Part shown: positions 14,432 through 22,357 of the stretch, one piece after another | Layout of the letters: each line of letters starts with the position of its first letter | How positions within the stretch are numbered: the first letter of the stretch is position 1 | From: a virus | IMG/VR virus record: IMGVR_UViG_3300025472_000013 | Span: 1-32,658 of that record | DNA length: 32,658 nucleotides | Direction: 5' to 3' (one strand) | Program-made: the position numbers and the translations under genes | The notes under the pieces: model-generated | The model's input: only the letters and a program-made list of their open reading frames with translations | What the model was told of the DNA's origin: nothing | Database searches by the model: none

Positions 14432-15043
14432 TTAACCTAAAAATTTATAAAGAATTTTTACATTTGCGGGTTTTAAATGTTCGTATAAACATTGTATTAA
14501 ATTAACTCCGGCTCCCAATGTAAATGGCAACGTTAAAGGAAATACATTTGATGGTTTTGGCAAATCTAAAAATACTATTATAATTGTAAATCTAGATGTT
14601 TTTCCAGTTCCTAAAATAAAAGGAAGTGTAAAAGGCAAAACCATATATTTATCGCCATGTTCAATAGCAATATTATAACCGAAAAATCTTGCTAAATCTA
14701 TCCAATCTTTTTCAGTAGCTATATTCATTTTGGCAAATTTAGCAACACATTGCAATTGTCGTTGTGTTATTGATACTGTATTTGAAAAACAATCATCTGG
14801 AATACCTAAAGCGTTTTCCCATTCTTCAATAAGATTATTTGTTTTACTTATATTATATTCTTGTGATAATTCATATAAAATAGATTGATCTCTCCCAAAT
14901 TCAACCGCTAAAGCGCGCATCAATTTATTAAAATTAGAATTAAAAATATCTTTCGCATTAAATGCTTGACCTAAAGGTAAATAAGAAGCCATTACTTTTG
15001 TATTAGTATTTAAATTATTTGGTATAAAAGTATTTTTAATCAT
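14432..15043 (-). CDS. Mu gp48-like baseplate or tail protein (YmfQ/DUF2313 type)
   Basis: The 203-residue length, the position directly after the gp47-like gene, and an N-terminal helix set with YLPLGQAFNA and EWENALGIPDDC fit the Mu gp48/YmfQ family, whose members join the baseplate wedge to fibres. ITQRQLQCVAKF and DWIDLARFFGYN are typical middle motifs. The C-terminal part has an internal duplication, LPFTLPFILGTG and LPLTLPFTLGAG, about 35 residues apart. Ribosome site is weak. Confidence 0.75.
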   Translation of the reverse strand: MIKNTFIPNNLNTNTKVMASYLPLGQAFNAKDIFNSNFNKLMRALAVEFGRDQSILYELSQEYNISKTNNLIEEWENALGIPDDCFSNTVSITQRQLQCVAKFAKMNIATEKDWIDLARFFGYNIAIEHGDKYMVLPFTLPFILGTGKTSRFTIIIVFLDLPKPSNVFPLTLPFTLGAGVNLIQCLYEHLKPANVKILYKFLG

Positions 15044-15059
15044 AATTATCTATTATAAA

Positions 15060-16394
15060 TTATGGATATGTAGGTCGTCCATTTAATACTGCTAATTGAC
15101 CTGTACCAATAATAATATCTCCTATTGGAGAACTTAAAGTAAAACTGCTCACTTTTTCACCATTTAACGGATTTATAGTTTGATAAATAGCACTTTCATA
15201 AGCATATTGCGGGAAATTTTCTCCCACCTCCGCTTTTTCTCCAAAAACTTGTTGTAAACTATTATAAATAGCATTTTGCATAGATTCATCATTAGGAGTT
15301 AATGTAGTAAAAGTAAATGTAACAGGAATAGGAGTAGGAGCAGAAACTATAATATCAGCTGGATCAGTATTAGCTGGTTTAATGCCCGTATTATAATCGA
15401 TAATTTGTTTTTTAATAGTAGTAACTTGTAAAGGTGAAGGAATAGCACTAAAACCATTATTATCAAGAACGGTAAAATATATAGTGACTTGTCCAACATT
15501 TGGTGTTATATCAAATATCCAAATTTTTAATACATAATTATTTTGTTTAATAAATGATTCTATTGATGAATCGTTAAATAACGAAAAAGGATGTTGATAA
15601 GCAATTAAATATCTTTGACGATAACTAGCATCACTTTCCGCATTTGTACCGCCAATTAAACCATTGGCAGTAACATGTGCAACGGAATTAACGCCGGCGA
15701 TTGTTGTACTAAAAGATAACGCTGCGCCATTACTTAAATTCGTTACTTCTCCCGTGGAATTACAAATAATTTCAGCAATAGCATTAGTTGTTATTCCTAT
15801 TATTACACCTGTTGCTGGACTTGCCGGAGTTCCTGTTATTGAATAAGAAAAATGAGTATCATCAATAACAAGTACAGTCGCGGTTATATTATATTCTATT
15901 TGAACAGCCCCAGAAATTGTTACGCTATCACCTGATCCTAAATTATGGGCGCTATATGTAGTAACTGTCGCTATTGAACTATCGCGAATAATGCTAGAAA
16001 TGTTAATTGTTCTCTGTGTTATTGTTACATCATCTTGTCCTTGATATATTATTCCCGTTGAATTTTGTAAAACAATATTAGATGCAGCAATAGTTATTCC
16101 GGCATTACCAGTTATAGATATATATCCAGTAGAAGCTTGCGCGGGATTGAATGTAATATTTTTTAATGTCCCCCAACGTTGTGCATATTCACCGTCGGCT
16201 GTATTTGGGAATAATTCTTTTTGCAAATTTTGCTGATTTACATTTAAATCATAACTGGCGCCACCATAACCCACGCAAATAGCGGAAATAGCAGAATTTC
16301 TAATAAATGGATCAGCTGTTGGCAATTCTGTTTGAACATCTGTTTTTATTCGGTCAATGACTTCTTGTCTGTTTGCTGGATATGTGATTGGCAT
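15060..16394 (-). CDS. Baseplate J-like wedge protein (Mu gp47) with inserted module B
   Basis: Both ends match the baseplate J / Mu gp47 family: an N-terminal MPITYPANRQEVIDRIKTDVQTELP, a GEYAQRWGTLKNI stretch (about 68-80), SDASYRQRYLIAYQHP (about 253-270) and a C-terminal part ending in LAVLNGRP. Between them, residues about 130-200 hold an extra beta module with TTYSAHNLGSGDSVTISGA, YN, IDDTHFSYSITGTPASPATG, also present in the tail-terminator candidate at 24182. The protein should form the wedge ring of the baseplate. ATG overlaps the previous gene's stop (TAATG). Confidence 0.85.
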   Translation of the reverse strand: MPITYPANRQEVIDRIKTDVQTELPTADPFIRNSAISAICVGYGGASYDLNVNQQNLQKELFPNTADGEYAQRWGTLKNITFNPAQASTGYISITGNAGITIAASNIVLQNSTGIIYQGQDDVTITQRTINISSIIRDSSIATVTTYSAHNLGSGDSVTISGAVQIEYNITATVLVIDDTHFSYSITGTPASPATGVIIGITTNAIAEIICNSTGEVTNLSNGAALSFSTTIAGVNSVAHVTANGLIGGTNAESDASYRQRYLIAYQHPFSLFNDSSIESFIKQNNYVLKIWIFDITPNVGQVTIYFTVLDNNGFSAIPSPLQVTTIKKQIIDYNTGIKPANTDPADIIVSAPTPIPVTFTFTTLTPNDESMQNAIYNSLQQVFGEKAEVGENFPQYAYESAIYQTINPLNGEKVSSFTLSSPIGDIIIGTGQLAVLNGRPTYP

Positions 16395-16843
16395 TAGTTA
16401 ATCTCCAAAGTATTATTCCAAAGAATATAAGAATTTGAATATATAATATTTAATCCTTTGTAAATTTTTACATTTAAAATCAATGTGTTATTTAAATAAC
16501 TGGTCGTAACTTCAATACGATTAGCATATTGGTCATCAATTAACCATTGCAAACAATCGTAAGCATATGTTTTTGCATTATTAAGCGTATTATTGTTTTT
16601 TCTAGCTTGTGATAATAGCCATAATTTTGATCCGATTTGATAATTAATATAATCGCCTACTAAATTACCCCACCAACCACGCCTAGTTGCCGGTGCTGGC
16701 ATTTCGCTTGCTTCTGCGCGTTTATCAACATAAACGGACATTAATAATGCCGTATCTAAACCTTCAGTTAATACAAAATCTCCATTTGAAAATGAAAAAT
16801 CATAATAATCAGCGGAATTATTAAAATGTATATCAACAGCCAT
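16394..16843 (-). CDS. Mu gp46-like baseplate protein
   Basis: Its 149 residues follow the gp46 pattern: an N-terminal D-F-x-NGDFVLTEGLDTALLMSVYVDKRA, then a WWGNLVG motif (about 57-63), GSKLWLL and a C-terminal strand set. The family belongs to the baseplate wedge, related to T4 gp25 in position. It lies between gp45- and gp47-like genes, exactly as in Mu. Confidence 0.85.
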   Translation of the reverse strand: MAVDIHFNNSADYYDFSFSNGDFVLTEGLDTALLMSVYVDKRAEASEMPAPATRRGWWGNLVGDYINYQIGSKLWLLSQARKNNNTLNNAKTYAYDCLQWLIDDQYANRIEVTTSYLNNTLILNVKIYKGLNIIYSNSYILWNNTLEIN

Positions 16844-16845
16844 AT

Positions 16846-17448
16846 TTATGCACTAGTATTATTACTAGATCCTCCGGTTATTGTTCCTGTATTTCCACCG
16901 ACTGTAACTTCGTCACCTTTTCTTGCAATAGCTTCACCACCTGCGCCAAGATCAACCTTAGCATTAGTTTTAAATGTATTTCCAATTTGTTCAATATCAG
17001 CACTTATTGTCACTTTATTAGCATTTATATTTAAATTTCCCGTTGTTGTGATATTTATATCACTTGCCGCAGTTATAATCACTTTATTTTTAGAAGAAAT
17101 TTCAATATCGCCATTTGCGAGAAATTTCACATAACTTCCTATTGCTGGACTTCCAAAAACAACTTCTCCAGATTTTAAATTTTTAAATCTTTCTTTAGCG
17201 GCATAAGGAATTACCATTAAATTTTCTTCTTGACCGCTAAGATTAAAAGATAATCCTAAAGTATTGGACGGGGCATTTGCGCTTATCCCATACGGATAAA
17301 GCGTTTGTGAATATGTAGTTTTACCATAATACGTAATTTGCGCATTAGAATAATCGCCAGAATCTTGGCCAGATAACGATACATAAACTTTTTTAATATA
17401 ATTTGAAACTCGATTATGTATTTTATGAAATTGAGGTTTTATATTCAT
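16846..17448 (-). CDS. Baseplate spike protein (Mu gp45 / gpV type)
   Basis: The 200-residue protein has an N-terminal OB-like part (KVYVSLSGQDSGDYSNAQI... and MVIPYAAKERFKNLKSGEVVFG) followed by a beta-helical region of regular strands (NGDIEISSKNKVIITAASDI, then NITTTGNLNINANKVTI) and a Gly-rich end. This is the architecture of the central membrane-piercing spike. The C-terminal tip has no obvious HxH iron site. Position between gp44- and gp46-like genes supports the call. Confidence 0.85.
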   Translation of the reverse strand: MNIKPQFHKIHNRVSNYIKKVYVSLSGQDSGDYSNAQITYYGKTTYSQTLYPYGISANAPSNTLGLSFNLSGQEENLMVIPYAAKERFKNLKSGEVVFGSPAIGSYVKFLANGDIEISSKNKVIITAASDINITTTGNLNINANKVTISADIEQIGNTFKTNAKVDLGAGGEAIARKGDEVTVGGNTGTITGGSSNNTSA

Positions 17449-17450
17449 AA

Positions 17451-18659
17451 TTAATTTTCTCCCTCAGTATCATTTTCAATATCACTGTTATCTTCAGATT
17501 CTTGCTCTTGATAATCATCAGCAATTTTTTTGCTTTTTTTATCTTTTTTAGTTTTCTTTTGTGTTTGAACTTTAAAAGCATCAGGAGTTGTCAAAACTAA
17601 TTTAGTTTTTGTTCCGCCGTCCAAATCCATTATAAATTCTGTTGATAAGATTAACAAATTAGCATAAACATCATTTACAGAATCATTGACATTTAATAAC
17701 ATATTTGGACGCCAAATTTCACCATTAGTATTTTTAAATCCTTGCATGATTAAAGAATAAGAAAAACCATTAGCTTTTCTTACATTTTTTTCCCAATCCG
17801 CCCTATCCTGTCTTGATTGTTGATCTTCATGTGTAGTATCTGAAATAAAATTAAATATACGAACAACTCTTATTTCACTATCAGTTGATGTTGCTGTTGT
17901 ATATGTTTCACTTTCGACAGGTGGTTGTTTTAATTGGTTAAAATCAGTAACAACACCTGACGCTGATGAATTTGTTTGTGATATTAATATATATTTATTA
18001 AATCTTTTACTATCATCAACACTCATATCAACCGATAAAACGCCATTTTTATTAGCATTAACATTAATATTGATAAAATCTCTTACAACATCATCATGCG
18101 CACGTGTATATACAATATTTCCGCTACCATCAGTAGTTAAAATTACTTGTCGTTTTTTTGCATATTTTTCTAAAAAATCAAATACAGTCTCACCAACTTC
18201 AGCAGCAATAACATCATTAGCAGAAAATATAGATAAATTATCAACTTCAACAGTTACATTAATATTATTTAATCCATATAATGATAATACTTTTTTAGTA
18301 ATGTCTATTATTGAAATTGGAGTGCTAAAATTTAATTTTGCAGGTAAAGTATTATCAATTACATCACATGTTTTATCGCGCCCGCTTATTGATATGCTAT
18401 GAGATTGATAATCAAAATGTGTATCAATTTTATTAACAAATCCTGTAATAATGGCATTTCCATAAATCAAAATTCGACATTCATCGCCGCGCTTAATCGG
18501 GAAAGTTCCAGATTGTGGATAACTAACATCACAAGTAAATTCATTGCTTAAACTTTCCATAGAAATGCTAGCGCTTCCATTTAGCAAGCCTTGATATTGC
18601 ACGCCTTTTACTTCTAAAATAAAAGGATCTATATTTGCTGAAGAATTAAATATTGCCAT
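17451..18659 (-). CDS. Baseplate hub protein (Mu gp44 / gpD type)
   Basis: I use ATG 18659 (MAIFNSSANIDPF...; 402 residues), because CGGAGAATTAAGATG is an ideal ribosome site and the longer form would overlap its neighbour. The body has GDECRILIYGNAIITGFVN and ISISGRDKTCDVIDNT, followed by GETVFDFLEKYAKKRQVIL, all typical of hub proteins of the gp27 type. The C-terminus is a highly charged Lys/Glu/Asp tail (about 370-402), an unusual extension. It should form the hub ring under the tube and hold the spike. Confidence 0.85.
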   Translation of the reverse strand: MAIFNSSANIDPFILEVKGVQYQGLLNGSASISMESLSNEFTCDVSYPQSGTFPIKRGDECRILIYGNAIITGFVNKIDTHFDYQSHSISISGRDKTCDVIDNTLPAKLNFSTPISIIDITKKVLSLYGLNNINVTVEVDNLSIFSANDVIAAEVGETVFDFLEKYAKKRQVILTTDGSGNIVYTRAHDDVVRDFININVNANKNGVLSVDMSVDDSKRFNKYILISQTNSSASGVVTDFNQLKQPPVESETYTTATSTDSEIRVVRIFNFISDTTHEDQQSRQDRADWEKNVRKANGFSYSLIMQGFKNTNGEIWRPNMLLNVNDSVNDVYANLLILSTEFIMDLDGGTKTKLVLTTPDAFKVQTQKKTKKDKKSKKIADDYQEQESEDNSDIENDTEGEN

Positions 18660-18660
18660 C

Positions 18661-19860
18661 TTAATTCTCCGTAACCATATTAATATTGCCATTAATTACA
18701 GAAACATCCTTAAGAGAATTTAATCTTACAATTTCGCTTTCATAATCAAAATTAGCATAATATTTATACAATAATACTGTTAAAGGAGCTTGCAATACAT
18801 CGACTTGAACAACTTTATTCGTATCTACTCTAACAGAATTAAGATATTGTTTTGTAGCGGTTCTTAATCTTTCAAAAGTTCTTAATAAAATACTTGGCAA
18901 ATTATTATTGCTAAGAAAATATTGATATCTAGTTTCTAAATCGTTTACTATATAATCCAATTCGTTAGTATCGTCATATGTTATCATACAAGCATTCTGA
19001 TACATGTTTATTAATAATGCGCCATTTGAAGTGCTATTTATCACTTGTGCGTTATTTATTTCTTCATCACTTACCAATGTATTATAATCAATATATCTAT
19101 CATCAGAACCAAATTCATATACGCGCACGCACAAAGCATAAGATTGCTCAAAAGTCGTTCCAATATCGTTATAATCATTAATCAATCCGGTTATTGCTGC
19201 GCCTAATAAAGTTGGATCTTGAACATTGGCATAAACATTTTTTAAATAATTAGTACTGCTAATTGAAAAATCATTCAATGATGAAGTAGTAATATTGCTA
19301 GACGCCGTTATAGCATTTTTTAAAGTGTCATTTAAGGTTATGCATTTAGTGGCGGAATCATTAATGTTTTCTGGGTAATTGATTGTATATTGTGAAGAGA
19401 CATTATTATTTAAATCTTTTATTAATGATGTCGCCAAACTAGTAACAGTTGAAATAGTCGTGCCAATTGAGGAAGGGAAAATACCTAATAAACTTTCTTC
19501 AAAATTTATATCAAATTTAGCCATTCCCAATTCGGTTGTAGAATGATCAATAGTAAATCCAGTACATATTACTGTAACCATTCCGTAAAAAGGATGAATT
19601 AAAATTCCCGTTCCTTTTATACGTAATGCAAGAGCTAAAGCATCTCTTCGAATATCATAATCATCACCAGCAACAATTGCTTTCATCGAAAAACTACGTA
19701 ATTTTTGCCCTAATTCTTCGGTGTATGAATATGTTTTAAATGGGTATAAATGAGTGGTGGTCATCTTCCCTGTTTGCGTAGAATCACTTTCATACAGGAA
19801 TTGAATCCCATTGAAAGATGCTTCATATAAACCATTTAAATAATCTTGTAATTGTGCCAT
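18661..19860 (-). CDS. Mu gp43-like protein (DNA circularisation N-terminal domain)
   Basis: The first half matches the DNA-circularisation-protein N-terminal family of Mu-like phages: LNGLYEASFNGIQFLYESDS, HLYPFKTYSYTEELGQK, then RDALALALRIKGTGILIHPFYG. Despite the name, the family is found in tail and baseplate modules and probably joins the tube to the hub. The second half is helical and Asn-rich. It sits between tape measure and hub genes, as expected. Confidence 0.82.
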   Translation of the reverse strand: MAQLQDYLNGLYEASFNGIQFLYESDSTQTGKMTTTHLYPFKTYSYTEELGQKLRSFSMKAIVAGDDYDIRRDALALALRIKGTGILIHPFYGMVTVICTGFTIDHSTTELGMAKFDINFEESLLGIFPSSIGTTISTVTSLATSLIKDLNNNVSSQYTINYPENINDSATKCITLNDTLKNAITASSNITTSSLNDFSISSTNYLKNVYANVQDPTLLGAAITGLINDYNDIGTTFEQSYALCVRVYEFGSDDRYIDYNTLVSDEEINNAQVINSTSNGALLINMYQNACMITYDDTNELDYIVNDLETRYQYFLSNNNLPSILLRTFERLRTATKQYLNSVRVDTNKVVQVDVLQAPLTVLLYKYYANFDYESEIVRLNSLKDVSVINGNINMVTEN

Positions 19861-19863
19861 TTT

Positions 19864-21243
19864 TTATCTCGATGGAGCCATGTACGCGCCACGATTCAAA
19901 GAGCTAACTTTTGTTGATGCATCAGATGATGATACTTTCCCAACAATGCCTTTAGGATCGTTAATATTTAAATTAACCGTACTTGTTGCATTAACATTAT
20001 GTGTTTGCGCGATTCCCTTAGCTCCCATTGGCGTTATAGAAGTTTTTGGAGATTCTTTACCAGCAGGTGTTTCAGTAAACATTTTGTGATATACCCACCC
20101 AGCAGCTTTGACTACTTTACTACCAATAATTTTATACCAAAATTCGGCTATTTTTTTAATTATTTCCCATATTGCATTACAAAAATCCCTAAACGGTTTT
20201 AATTGTTTATAAGCTTTATAAATTCCAAATCCTATAGCTGCTATTCCGACTACTATCAATCCAATGGGACTAAAAATAGCAGCAAATACACCTAATAATA
20301 ATCCGCCAATATATAATATTGGTGCCATTACTGCCGCTATTGCTAAAAATATAGCTACGTATTTAACTAAAGTCGCATGATGCCCAACAAAATCTCTAAA
20401 AGTATCTTCTGCTTTAGATAAAGTTGCTCTAAAACTATCTACCGCTGCCTTTGCATCAGTAGTACCCGAAATAGATTCTCCTATATCTTCAGCAAATAAC
20501 TGGAAAATATGATGGACTTTTGTTAAAGATTCTTCCATAGTATCAGTAGCTTTATTTTTAGATACTCGCATTAATGCTTCATCTAATAAACTAACTCCAA
20601 CTTTCCCTCTCACAAATGCTTTATAAGCATTTTCTCCCGATATCCCTGCTTGTTCTCCCATTTTTCTAATTTCAACACTTAATGCCGGAATAGTTCTTAA
20701 TAATCTCTGAGCAGACATAGGATCAATAAAACCGCCTTTATTTTTTTTGGCACGCATTTCTGCTCGAATAATTGTATTAGAAACCGCTTCAAATCCTGCG
20801 CTTGTTCCTTCTGCAATTTCAGCAAACATTTTGGTTTGCTGATTTGCTTTTTCAACGCTATATCCAAATCCCAACAAAGCCATAGTTGTTTTTCCCAACT
20901 GATCTAACGGGACTTCTGTCTCTTTAAATGTTTTTCTTATGCCTTCCAAGGCTTGATTTGCTGTTGTTGCCGATCCGGTGGTAAGTAATAATCTTTTATG
21001 TAATTCATCAAAATCATTTACTTGCTTGAAGATATACGCTCCTCCTGCTAAAATTGGCGCAGTTACGCGTATAGCTAAACTCTTACTTAAACTTTTCATT
21101 TTAGCGCCAAATTTCCCTATTTTAGAAGTTGTTCTTTCCAACCCTCTTTCAATTTCACTAAAACTTTTTTCTAATTTTTTGAATGTAGGACTAAAATCAT
21201 CAAATGCTTTAATCGCTATACCAACATCATAATTTCCAGCCAT
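19864..21243 (-). CDS. Tail tape measure protein, 459 residues
   Basis: The N-terminal 70 residues form charged heptads (FDDFSPTFKKLEKSFSEIE...), followed by a typical tape-measure core and a strongly hydrophobic double segment at about 293-345 that includes AIFLAIAAVMAPILYIGG. The C-terminus is Thr/Asn-rich. It starts one base after the stop of the frameshifted chaperone frame. Tape measures fix tail length at roughly 1.5 angstrom per residue, so about 70 nm is expected (inference). It is short for a myovirus. Confidence 0.88.
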   Translation of the reverse strand: MAGNYDVGIAIKAFDDFSPTFKKLEKSFSEIERGLERTTSKIGKFGAKMKSLSKSLAIRVTAPILAGGAYIFKQVNDFDELHKRLLLTTGSATTANQALEGIRKTFKETEVPLDQLGKTTMALLGFGYSVEKANQQTKMFAEIAEGTSAGFEAVSNTIIRAEMRAKKNKGGFIDPMSAQRLLRTIPALSVEIRKMGEQAGISGENAYKAFVRGKVGVSLLDEALMRVSKNKATDTMEESLTKVHHIFQLFAEDIGESISGTTDAKAAVDSFRATLSKAEDTFRDFVGHHATLVKYVAIFLAIAAVMAPILYIGGLLLGVFAAIFSPIGLIVVGIAAIGFGIYKAYKQLKPFRDFCNAIWEIIKKIAEFWYKIIGSKVVKAAGWVYHKMFTETPAGKESPKTSITPMGAKGIAQTHNVNATSTVNLNINDPKGIVGKVSSSDASTKVSSLNRGAYMAPSR

Positions 21244-21244
21244 A

Positions 21245-21918
21245 TTAGTGTCTCTGTTTTTCTAAACGCGCCATTTCTTTATTATATTCATCAGTAATTT
21301 GCTTAGCTCTTTCTTGCCATTCTAAAATCTCACTAATGGGCATATTAATAATATCTTGATAAGTAATAGCCCCTTTATAAAATCTCATCAATTCAGCACT
21401 TAAAAGCCCAATATTATCTTTGAAATTAGGTTCGCTAAAAGATATTAGGGCTTCAAAAAATTTGCGATATATTCTCCCATCAACCGATTAAATTCTTTAT
21501 AACCAATAAATTCAAAATGGCTTTGAGTTATTGATATTTGTCCATCAAGCAAACAGATATTTTTTTCGGTTAATAATTTAATAAATTTATCGCGGAATTT
21601 ATCCATATCAATAGATTTGCTCATGAACAAAATATTTATAATATCTTGAGCTTTCCATGGTTCATCTGCTTGATTTTCAAGTTGTTTTTGCTCTTCTGGT
21701 TTTTTAGAATTATCTTTATCATCTTGTTTTTTATTAGAAAATTCTAAAGCACCCTCTTTTAGAGCGCGCATAACGTCTTGGGAAATCACAGGCGCATAAT
21801 GAGAAATCATTGAAGGAGCTTTTAAAGTTAAACTATTGGTTTGAACAGTAATACCTTGTGTGTGATAGCTGATTTCATCTTCACAAGTAAAAATAAATTC
21901 TTTATTTGGTTTAAGCAT
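21245..21918 (-). CDS. Frameshifted tail assembly chaperone (long form, -1 shift)
   Basis: A second frame without its own good start continues from the end of the tail chaperone gene to a TAA at 21245-21247, one base before the tape measure ATG. A -1 slip on A AAT TTT (minus strand, 21463 to 21457) joins the two frames into a protein of about 224 residues. The added 70 residues include EALISFSEPNFKDN, AELMRFYKGAITYQDIINMP and a charged helix (EWQERAKQITDEYNKE). Programmed -1 shifts at this place are known for lambda G/GT and P2 E/E' chaperones, which coat the tape measure during tail assembly. Confidence 0.8.
21445..21918 (-). CDS. Tail assembly chaperone (short form)
   Basis: I start at ATG 21918 (MLKPNKEFIF...), preceded by GTAGGAGTTAATAAAATG; an earlier start would overlap the tube gene. 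The 157-residue protein has a beta-strand N-terminus, a charged Lys/Asp/Glu-rich linker (about 62-85) and a helical C-terminus. Size and location between tube and tape measure genes identify it as the short chaperone, made when ribosomes do not shift at the slippery site near its end. Confidence 0.8.
   Translation of the reverse strand: MLKPNKEFIFTCEDEISYHTQGITVQTNSLTLKAPSMISHYAPVISQDVMRALKEGALEFSNKKQDDKDNSKKPEEQKQLENQADEPWKAQDIINILFMSKSIDMDKFRDKFIKLLTEKNICLLDGQISITQSHFEFIGYKEFNRLMGEYIANFLKP
21457..21463 (-). other. -1 programmed frameshift site A AAT TTT
   Basis: Read on the minus strand the zero-frame codons are GCA AAT TTT TTG, giving the X XXY YYZ heptamer A AAT TTT. It lies four codons before the zero-frame stop at 21445-21447 and at the point where the second frame is open. 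A further T run (six T in all) adds slipperiness. I did not find an obvious strong pseudoknot just downstream. Confidence 0.78.
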
Positions 21919-21929
21919 TTTATTAACTC

Positions 21930-22334
21930 CTACACTGCGGCATCGCTTGCGCATTCACAATCGATTTTACCGTCGGCGCCAAGCGTTACTTCATAATTAT
22001 TATTAATTGATAAATGATTGAAACTACGAGTAAAATAAATACTCTGATCAGTTTGGCCACTTAAACTCGCGGCATTATTATTACCACCTGCTTTCCATGA
22101 TCTTGCTAATGCGACATTATCAACAGTAGGGAAAATACTAAATTTCAAAGTAGAAAATTTACTTTCAGCGTTATCAATCCAAACTGTTTGCACCGCGCCG
22201 CCACCCAACGATTGAGTTTTAGTTTGTTGTTCGCCAAATCCTTCCGTATATGTAACAGAATTTGGAATAACGGGCACAACTTGATTATTTATTACAAGCG
22301 TAGGAGTCGATAAAACTTTTGTGCTTATTGCCAT
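21930..22334 (-). CDS. Tail tube protein (Mu gpM type)
   Basis: At 134 residues and directly after the sheath gene, it fits the contractile-tail tube family. Visible features are VVPVIPNSVTYTEGFGEQQT, then QTVWIDNAESKFSTLKFSIFP and a strand-rich end EVTLGADGKIDCECASD. Hexamers of this protein stack to form the DNA channel inside the sheath. The ribosome site is AAAGAGGTAAATAAACATG. Confidence 0.83.
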   Translation of the reverse strand: MAISTKVLSTPTLVINNQVVPVIPNSVTYTEGFGEQQTKTQSLGGGAVQTVWIDNAESKFSTLKFSIFPTVDNVALARSWKAGGNNNAASLSGQTDQSIYFTRSFNHLSINNNYEVTLGADGKIDCECASDAAV

Positions 22335-22357
22335 GTTTATTTACCTCTTTTTAATCA

